Origin: Hedera helix | Lineage: Eukaryota; Streptophyta; Magnoliopsida; Apiales; Araliaceae | DNA length: 64,000 nt | Direction of reading: 5' to 3' | Assembly (NCBI GenBank): GCA_947179155.2 | Contig: OX359284.1 | Location: 8,170,432-8,234,431 of the forward strand | Shown here: piece by piece, positions 56,202 through 64,000 of the stretch | Position numbering within the stretch: position 1 is the first letter of the stretch | Layout of the letters: the number at the start of each line of letters is the position of its first letter | The notes under the pieces: generated by a model | Databases searched by the model: none | Told to the model about the DNA's origin: nothing | The model's input: the letters and a program-made list of their open reading frames with translations, nothing else | Made by a program: the position numbers and the translations under genes

Positions 56202-56934
56202 TGTAAGACCCCGAATTTTATGAAATACAAAATTTAATTTTTCTTCATATATATTTTTTTGAAACAGTAAATGGTTAAATCGATCAAGTTAAAAGTTAAG
56301 GATGTTATCTGCAAATTTTATTTTGTCGGACAATATTCGCTTTGTCGGGGAATATTCGTTTGGTCGGGGAATATTCGTACCGTACGACGGCGCCGAAATA
56401 ATAAATTATTGGTGGACCCCACAACGGAATATTTGTCGGATATAGAAAACGACAGAAGTAACCTTTTTAAATAAAAATAGTCAACGGAACTGTTAAAATA
56501 CCGGTGATAAAAGAATAGTAGCATACGGTAGTTTATGGTATTTTCTGTAGCACACGGTACTCTACAGTAACACACGGTATTGCATAGTGTCTCATATTAT
56601 TGGTCTGATAATTGACACCGTAACTGTTACGCATCATTTCATCGATAATTGTCACTGCATAATATTTTATATTATCAAGTCAATAATTGTTGTTGCACTG
56701 TTTTTAAAATTATTGAACCTAATAATTGTCACAGTAACATATGCACAGTAATTCACATTATTGAATCAATAATTGTCATTACACAGTAACGTATGCTTTA
56801 TTTTACATTATTGTTATCTCTATTATGATGTTATTTAAACAATTGTATTTCATTAATTTATTGACTTGATATCTAAGAGCTAACTATACTGTATTTATAA
56901 CAATTAGTCATAATAATTGAATTGATAAAGTTAT

Positions 56935-57150
56935 TTGTTTATAATATAAAGTTAGGTGATTATTAGGTGATATGAAATGAATGGTGTAGATTAAAGTGTG
57001 AATTATTGTTGAATAATTGAATTAATTTGTTTATAATATAAAGTTAGGTGATTATTAGGTGATATGAAATGAATGGTGTAGATTAAAGATAATATAATAT
57101 TTGAAATGGATGGTGTAGATTAAAAGATGATCTTTAAATGAATGGTTTAG
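56935..57150 (+). promoter_or_regulatory. U3 repeats upstream of the E TATA box
   Basis: A 62-bp segment is duplicated (56935-56996 and 57027-57088). Two further partial copies of GAATGGTGTAGATTAAA lie at about 57105-57155. All are within 250 bp of the TATA box. They replace the AACAGTAACTT-like cluster of element B. Confidence 0.65.
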
Positions 57151-57176
57151 ATTAAATGAATGATAAGATTTTTGGC

Positions 57177-57184
57177 TATAAATA
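57177..57184 (+). promoter_or_regulatory. Putative TATA box of E LTR 1
   Basis: TATAAATA in GGCTATAAATAGAAG. Identical at 60671-60678 in LTR 2. Confidence 0.72.
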
Positions 57185-57363
57185 GAAGCCTTAACTTAAG
57201 GATTTTTCATAAACTTCCTTACTTGTTCTTTCTTTCTCTCTCTAAATACTTCTTGTGAAAGTTCTCTCTAAGTGTGCTTAAGTCATCTTGAGTATTTGTG
57301 AAGATCTATAAGTATACGTGTACTATTCAAGTTAATCAACCTCATTTAAATCAATATCCAGTC

Positions 57364-58250
57364 ACGTGTTACGGTAAGGGATACCATCTTTTTCATCTTC
57401 CATTATTCAAACGTACTATGGTAAGGGATTATCATTATTTGATTCTCGATAATAATATTGTTTCTTCCTTACTCATAAGACGTGCCTTTTATTTCCATGT
57501 ATTAAATTGTGGGAATAACCTTACGGAGCGGATTGCCGCCTGTTGGTGAATAACCTTTCGTATTCATTCATTATTAATCTCTGAGAATAACCTTACGGAG
57601 CGGATTGCCGCCTGTTTGGTGAATAACTCTTTGTACTCAAATTCTATTAAATTGTGGGAATAACCTTACGGAGCGGATTGCCGCCTGTTGGTGAATAACC
57701 CTTTGTATTAATTTCCTTCACCTTTTGTTAATCAAACTTGCTACGGTAAGGAATATCATCTTCTTTCATATTCTATTATTTAAACTTACTATGTTAAGGA
57801 ATATCATCTTCTTTCATATTCTATTATTTAAACTTACTATGGTAAGGAATGTCATCTTCTTTCATCTTCTATTATTAAAACTTACTACGGTAAGGGATAC
57901 CATCTTTTTCATCTTCCATTATTCAAACGTACTATGGTAAGGGATTATCATTATTTGATTCTCGATAATAATATTGTTTCTTCCTTACTCATAAGACGTG
58001 CATTTTTATTTCCATGTATTAAATTGTGGGAATAACCTTACGGAGCGGATTGCCGCCTGTTGGTGAATAACCTTTCGTATTCATTCATTATTAATCTCTG
58101 AGAATAACCTTACGGAGCGGATTGCCGCCTGTTTGGTGAATAACTCTTTGTACTCAAATTCTATTAAATTGTGGGAATAACCTTACAGAGCGGATTGCCG
58201 CCTGTTGGTGAATAACCCTTTGTATTAATTTCCTTCACCTTTTGTTAATT
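57364..58250. repeat. Compound minisatellite in E LTR 1
   Basis: A block of about 518 bp is present twice (first near 57372, second near 57890). Each has three copies of a unit containing CCTTACGGAGCGGATTGCCG and GGTGAATAAC. Between the blocks, a unit of about 51 bp with TACTATGGTAAGGAATATCA repeats about four times (57735-57900). Element B has a single block of four units, so E expanded or B contracted. Confidence 0.85.
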
Positions 58251-59414
58251 AAACCTGCTACGGTAAGGGATATTATTTTCTTTCATACTCCTAAATCGAA
58301 ATTTATTATGGAACTATTGCTTCTATAATTCCTGAAAATATTATATGTTCCATAATAGTTGAACTTCATTATTTCAACTGAACCTTCCTATTTACGTGAA
58401 CCTTTCTATTGAATTGTAACCGTTATTCTGAACTGTGGATCTTAAAAATCATTTTTAAATTTCACTCCACATCATGTTGACAATTTGGACATTATTTGAA
58501 TCTGTACAAAGTAAACTTCCGATACTTATTGTTATACTATTTCTTCTGTTCATCATTTATATCATTCTAATCATCCAAAAATCAAGCTGTTGTGAATATC
58601 TGTGGCCGGGGGCACAGATGTGATATATTTGTTGAACAGATGATAGGTTAAAGGCGATAAAATAGGTTAAAGGCGATACATCTGTTCGGTGTCTTTTATG
58701 GCACGTGGTGAATGTTCTCTTTGGCCCGTAGTGCAAAGATGAACTGTTGTTTGGTATGATTATGACCAAAGGCTGAATCTGGTATAATCATGACCGTTGG
58801 TGCTATATTGAATATCTTTGGCCCGTAGTGCAAAGATGAACTGTTGATGTGCATGATTATGATCAGGAACTGTGAATTTATATTATCATGACTAATGGTA
58901 TTTCAGATGATAAAAGTTGATGATGTTTTTACGAAAAAGAGAAGCGAGTGGACATTATAGTCTGCATTATTCTTCTAATAGATTGCTCATTCCGCTGCTA
59001 TTATTGATCTGAACATTGTTTAAGAATTTAACTGCAGTTTTTGATATAAACCTTGTATTCTATTGTATTCTATCAAGAACTCAACTGTTGAAGGCTAATG
59101 ATAATTTATTCGTCATTATCTTAGTCATGATATTTCTTACTGGGCTATTTGAGCTCACCCTTTCTTTTGTTCCATTGTTTTTCAACAGGAGATGAAAACA
59201 TAACAGGGTCTAGCCGGGGAATGGAGTGAGGGTCCGAGGAATAGTTATCATAGTCTTCACGTTTTGTAAAATAGTGTGGCAATAATAGTGAAGACTTAGT
59301 TGTGTATTATTATACACTGTATTGTTGTACGTTGTGCTTTGTTGTAATAATTTTGTTGTAGTATTTTGACGACTCAAGTTTGGGCTGTGTGGGCCCAGAT
59401 TTGGGGGCGTCACA

Positions 59415-59695
59415 GTTGGCATCAGAGCTTAGGGATATGGTCTTTAATGGAGATCTGGGGTAGAACTAGGAGGGGAGAGACGAATAGAATCAGTCACTAG
59501 TATGTCCTACCTAAATTAGATTTTGTTATCTAACGAATCGATTTGAATGTAGGAACAGGAAGTGATGAGTCAGTTTGTTTGAACTAACATTTATTTTGTG
59601 ACCACAGTTTAGTATGGCATCTGAAAATCAGGAGGATAACTATGAAATGCTCGGTACGTCAATTTCGGGGACGAAATTTCATAAGGAGGGGAGGT
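59415..59695 (+). mobile_element. E internal remnant 1
   Basis: 281 bp: primer site TGGCATCAGAGC (59417-59428), leader nearly as in B, mini-ORF from 59614 and polypurine tract AAGGAGGGGAGGT (59683-59695). All of gag-pol except its two ends is missing. Confidence 0.93.
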
Positions 59696-59700
59696 TGTAA
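59614..59700 (+). CDS. E mini-ORF 1: gag start fused to chromodomain tail
   Basis: 28 codons. The first eleven or so match the N-terminus of the element B Gag (MAS-NQE-NYE) and the last sixteen match the very end of the element B polyprotein (GTSISGTKFHKEGRL). The join is in frame. In B, both source sites contain CGAAAT, so a microhomology-driven deletion of about 4.5 kb explains it. The stop TAA lies in LTR 2. Whether the peptide is made or matters is unknown; its survival could be chance or a constraint on the polypurine region. Confidence 0.6.
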   Translation: MASENQEDNYEMLGTSISGTKFHKEGRL

Positions 59701-62700
59701 GACCCCGAATTTTATGAAATACAAAATTTAATTTTTCTTCATATATATTTTTTTGAAACAGTAAGTGGTTAAATCGATCAAGTTAAAAGTTAAGGATGTT
59801 ATCTGCAAATTTTATTTTGTCGGACAATATTCGCTTTGTCGGGGAATATTCGTTTGGTCGGGGAATATTCGTACCGTACGACGGCGCCGAAATAATAAAT
59901 TATTGGTGGACCCCACAACGGAATATTTGTCGGATATAGAAAACGACAGAAGTAACCTTTTTAAATAAAAATAGTCAACGGAACTGTTAAAATACCGGTG
60001 ATAAAAGAATAGTAGCATACGGTAGTTTATGGTATTTTCTGTAGCACACGGTACTCTACAGTAACACACGGTATTGCATAGTGTCTCATATTATTGGTCT
60101 GATAATTGACACCGTAACTGTTACGCATCATTTCATCGATAATTGTCACTGCATAATATTTTATATTATCAAGTCAATAATTGTTGTTGCACTGTTTTTA
60201 AAATTATTGAACCTAATAATTGTCACAGTAACATATGCACAGTAATTCACATTATTGAATCAATAATTGTCATTACACAGTAACGTATGCTTTATTTTAC
60301 ATTATTGTTATCTCTATTATGATGTTATTTAAACAATTGTATTTCATTAATTTATTGACTTGATATCTAAGAGCTAACTATACTGTATTTATAACAATTA
60401 GTCATAATAATTGAATTGATAAAGTTATTTGTTTATAATATAAAGTTAGGTGATTATTAGGTGATATGAAATGAATGGTGTAGATTAAAGTGTGAATTAT
60501 TGTTGAATAATTGAATTAATTTGTTTATAATATAAAGTTAGGTGATTATTAGGTGATATGAAATGAATGGTGTAGATTAAAGATAATATAATATTTGAAA
60601 TGGATGGTGTAGATTAAAAGATGATCTTTAAATGAATGGTTTAGATTAAATGAATGATAAGATTTTTGGCTATAAATAGAAGCCTTAACTTAAGGATTTT
60701 TCATAAACTTCCTTACTTGTTCTTTCTTTCTCTCTCTAAATACTTCTTGTGAAAGTTCTCTCTAAGTGTGCTTAAGTCATCTTGAGTATTTGTGAAGATC
60801 TATAAGTATACGTGTACTATTCAAGTTAATCAACCTCATTTAAATCAATATCCAGTCACGTGTTACGGTAAGGGATACCATCTTTTTCATCTTCCATTAT
60901 TCAAACGTACTATGGTAAGGGATTATCATTATTTGATTCTCGATAATAATATTGTTTCTTCCTTACTCATAAGACGTGCCTTTTATTTCCATGTATTAAA
61001 TTGTGGGAATAACCTTACGGAGCGGATTGCCGCCTGTTGGTGAATAACCTTTCGTATTCATTCATTATTAATCTCTGAGAATAACCTTACGGAGCGGATT
61101 GCCGCCTGTTTGGTGAATAACTCTTTGTACTCAAATTCTATTAAATTGTGGGAATAACCTTACGGAGCGGATTGCCGCCTGTTGGTGAATAACCCTTTGT
61201 ATTAATTTCCTTCACCTTTTGTTAATCAAACTTGCTACGGTAAGGAATATCATCTTCTTTCATATTCTATTATTTAAACTTACTATGTTAAGGAATATCA
61301 TCTTCTTTCATATTCTATTATTTAAACTTACTATGGTAAGGAATGTCATCTTCTTTCATCTTCTATTATTAAAACTTACTACGGTAAGGGATACCATCTT
61401 TTTCATCTTCCATTATTCAAACGTACTATGGTAAGGGATTATCATTATTTGATTCTCGATAATAATATTGTTTCTTCCTTACTCATAAGACGTGCCTTTT
61501 TATTTCCATGTATTAAATTGTGGGAATAACCTTACGGAGCGGATTGCCGCCTGTTGGTGAATAACCTTTCGTATTCATTCATTATTAATCTCTGAGAATA
61601 ACCTTACGGAGCGGATTGCCGCCTGTTTGGTGAATAACTCTTTGTACTCAAATTCTATTAAATTGTGGGAATAACCTTACAGAGCGGATTGCCGCCTGTT
61701 GGTGAATAACCCTTTGTATTAATTTCCTTCACCTTTTGTTAATTAAACCTGCTACGGTAAGGGATATTATTTTCTTTCATACTCCTAAATCGAAATTTAT
61801 TATGGAACTATTGCTTCTATAATTCCTGAAAATATTATATGTTCCATAATAGTTGAACTTCATTATTTCAACTGAACCTTCCTATTTACGTGAACCTTTC
61901 TATTGAATTGTAACCGTTATTCTGAACTGTGGATCTTAAATATCATTTTTAAATTTCACTCCACATCATGTTGACAATTTGGACATTATTTGAATCTGTA
62001 CAAAGTAAACTTCCGATACTTATTGTTATACTATTTCTTCTGTTCATCATTTATATCATTCTAATCATCCAAAAATCAAGCTGTTGTGAATATCTGTGGC
62101 CGGGGGCACAGATGTGATATATTTGTTGAACAGATGATAGGTTAAAGGCGATAAAATAGGTTAAAGGCGATACATCTGTTCGGTGTCTTTTATGGCACGT
62201 GGTGAATGTTCTCTTTGACCCGTAGTGCAAAGATGAACTGTTGTTTGGTATGATTATGACCAAAGGCTGAATCTGGTATAATCATGACCGTTGGTGCTAT
62301 ATTGAATATCTTTGGCCCGTAGTGCAAAGATGAACTGTTGATGTGCATGATTATGATCAGGAACTGTGAATTTATATTATCATGACTAATGGTATTTCAG
62401 ATGATAAAAGTTGATGATGTTTTTACGAAAAAGAGAAGCGAGTGGACATTATAGTCTGCATTATTCTTCTAATAGATTGCTCATTCCGCTGCTATTATTG
62501 ATCTGAACATTGTTTAAGAATTTAACTGCAGTTTTTGATATAAACCTTGTATTCTATTGTATTCTATCAAGAACTCAACTGTTGAAGGCTAATGATAATT
62601 TATTCGTCATTATCTTAGTCATGATATTTCTTACTGGGCTATTTGAGCTCACCCTTTCTTTTGTTCCATTGTTTTTCAACAGGAGATGAAAACATAACAG

Positions 62701-62908
62701 GGTCTAGCCGGGGAATGGAGTGAGGGTCCGAGGAATAGTTATCATAGTCTTCACGTTTTGTAAAATAGTGTGGCAATAATAGTGAAGACTTAGTTGTGTA
62801 TTATTATACACTGTATTGTTGTACGTTGTGCTTTGTTGTAATAATTTTGTTGTAGTATTTTGACGACTCAAGTTTGGGCTGTGTGGGCCCAGATTTGGGG
62901 GCGTCACA
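59696..62908 (+). mobile_element. E array LTR 2
   Basis: 3213 bp, same layout as LTR 1. Differences I saw lie near 59765, 61500, 61940 and 62217. TATA box at 60671-60678 and compound minisatellite at about 60858-61744. Confidence 0.95.
60671..60678 (+). promoter_or_regulatory. Putative TATA box of E LTR 2
   Basis: Same as in LTR 1. It would transcribe through the second internal remnant. Confidence 0.7.
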
Positions 62909-63189
62909 GTTGGCATCAGAGCTTAGGGATATGGTCTTTAATGGAGATCTGGGGTAGAACTAGGAGGGGAGAGACGAATAGAATCAGTCACTAGTATGTC
63001 CTACCTAAATTAGATTTTGTTATCTAACGAATCGATTTGAATGTAGGAACAGGAAGTGATGAGTCAGTTTGTTTGAACTAACATTTATTTTGTGACCACA
63101 GTTTAGTATGGCATCTGAAAATCAGGAGGATAACTATGAAATGCTCGGTACGTCAATTTCGGGGACGAAATTTCATAAGGAGGGGAGGT
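62909..63189 (+). mobile_element. E internal remnant 2
   Basis: Identical by eye to remnant 1: primer site 62911-62922, mini-ORF start 63108, polypurine tract 63177-63189. Confidence 0.93.
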
Positions 63190-63194
63190 TGTAA
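63108..63194 (+). CDS. E mini-ORF 2
   Basis: Second copy of the 28-codon fused ORF, unchanged; it ends in LTR 3. Confidence 0.58.
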   Translation: MASENQEDNYEMLGTSISGTKFHKEGRL

Positions 63195-64000
63195 GACCCC
63201 GAATTTTATGAAATACAAAATTTAATTTTTCTTCATATATATTTTTTTGAAACAGTAAGTGGTTAAATCGATCAAGTTAAAAGTTAAGGATGTTATCTGC
63301 AAATTTTATTTTGTCGGACAATATTCGCTTTGTCGGGGAATATTCGTTTGGTCGGGGAATATTCGTACCGTACGACGGCGCCGAAATAATAAATTATTGG
63401 TGGACCCCACAACGGAATATTTGTCGGATATAGAAAACGACAGAAGTAACCTTTTTAAATAAAAATAGTCAACGGAACTGTTAAAATACCGGTGATAAAA
63501 GAATAGTAGCATACGGTAGTTTATGGTATTTTCTGTAGCACACGGTACTCTACAGTAACACACGGTATTGCATAGTGTCTCATATTATTGGTCTGATAAT
63601 TGACACCGTAACTGTTACGCATCATTTCATCGATAATTGTCACTGCATAATATTTTATATTATCAAGTCAATAATTGTTGTTGCACTGTTTTTAAAATTA
63701 TTGAACCTAATAATTGTCACAGTAACAATAGCACAGTAATTCACATTATTGAATCAATAATTGTCATTACACAGTAACGTATGCTTTATTTTACATTATT
63801 GTTATCTCTATTATGATGTTATTTAAACAGTTGTATTTCATTAATTTATTGACTTGATATCTAAGAGCTAACTATACTGTATTTATAACAATTAGTCATA
63901 ATAATTGAATTGATAAAGTTATTTGTTTATAATATAAAGTTAGGTGATTATTAGGTGATATGAAATGAATGGTGTAGATTAAAGTGTGAATTATTGTTGA
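63190..64000 (+). mobile_element. E array LTR 3 (cut by the window edge)
   Basis: The first 811 bp match LTR 2 with few changes, for example near 63726 and 63829. It shares the LTR 2 state at the variant position near 63260. The array therefore extends to the right. Confidence 0.92.

Larger units (their letters stand above)
56202..59414 (+). mobile_element. E array LTR 1
   Basis: 3213 bp, TGTAAGACCC to GGGGGCGTCACA. In order: distal U3 shared with B including GCACACGGTA and CAATAATTG repeats (56510-56810); a segment unlike B with GAATGGTGTAGATTAAA repeats (about 56810-57176); TATA box (57177-57184); and an amplified minisatellite region (57364-58250). The 3' part shared with B includes two GCCCGTAGTGCAAAGATGAA repeats (about 58725 and 58820). 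Confidence 0.95.
56202..64000 (+). mobile_element. E array: tandem LTR-internal-LTR-internal-LTR units of 3494 bp
   Basis: LTRs start at 56202, 59696 and 63190, each exactly 3494 bp after the last. They are joined by 281-bp internal pieces that hold only a primer site, leader, a fused mini-ORF and a polypurine tract. LTR 1 and LTR 2 are both 3213 bp with about four differences. The two internal pieces look identical. The LTRs are of the B family apart from the promoter-proximal segment. The layout fits unequal recombination of a minimal element; the array continues past the window. Confidence 0.93.

Noticed and set aside
56318..56575. Minus-strand 85-codon open frame, repeated at 59812 and 63306
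   Set aside because: Lies in LTR U3 of E with no homology I recognise. Repeated only because the LTR is.
57725..57940. Repetitive open frame with a 17-residue period
   Set aside because: It is only the translation of the 51-bp minisatellite unit and has no independent support.
1..64000. A new defence, biosynthetic or toxin gene system
   Set aside because: All recognisable coding sequence belongs to LTR retrotransposons. Nothing else on either strand looks like a functional gene cluster.

Overview
This window is repeat DNA from a plant nuclear genome, probably a eudicot. The evidence is an AT-rich base composition and plant-type Ty3/Gypsy (Metaviridae-like) LTR retrotransposons nested several layers deep. 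The elements are Tekay/Del-type chromoviruses with 3.2-3.9 kb LTRs and initiator-Met-type primer sites, a Tat-lineage element with a second RNase H and an antisense 3' ORF, and an Athila/Tat-like non-autonomous element with a tRNA-Asp-type primer site. I see no host protein gene, no structural RNA gene and no CRISPR array. The species cannot be named from the sequence.

The deepest layer is an old, plus-strand Tat-lineage element. Its RT-RNase H-archaeal-type RNase H-integrase remnant lies at 19831-21567. Its integrase tail (53429-53721) and antisense ORF (53991-56044, minus) lie 32 kb away. Other elements have landed in it. (1) A plus-strand LTR fragment X (19236-19830) was itself hit by minus-strand element G (leader 1-559; LTR 560-3578 and 18932-19235). 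G's LTR was then split by element A (3579-18926, plus, target duplication ATTAC), and A's extra ORF was split by a 2.2 kb solo LTR (7784-10016, target duplication ACCGC). (2) A minus-strand LTR F survives in three pieces (21568-21926, 33160-33856, 39887-41820). It was split by element B (21932-33154, minus, target duplication TAAAA) and by element D (33857-39886, plus). (3) Element C (41831-49586, minus) is truncated in gag and abuts a second, inverted LTR of its own family (49587-53428). (4) From 56202 to the window end there is a tandem array with exact 3494-bp spacing. Each unit is one LTR of the B family plus a 281-bp internal remnant.

Complete or near-complete elements encode Gag (with zinc knuckles), aspartic protease, RT, RNase H, integrase and a C-terminal chromodomain as one polyprotein. 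None looks fully active. A has two frameshifts, six in-frame stops and a lost integrase catalytic Asp. B has one long 1265-codon ORF, but it carries a catalytic Asp-to-Asn change and a 4-bp duplication frameshift. C lacks its 5' end. D and the E array lack pol and would need enzymes in trans. LTR pairs in D (2 differences in 1681 bp), E (about 4 in 3213) and B (about 16 in 3193), counted by eye, mark recent insertions or array growth.

The most unusual features are the tandem E array with its in-frame mini-ORF, the inverted-LTR arrangement at C, an exchanged promoter-proximal U3 segment between the B and E LTRs, an acidic coiled-coil ORF ahead of gag in A, and short GC-rich dyad islands shared by otherwise unrelated AT-rich LTRs.
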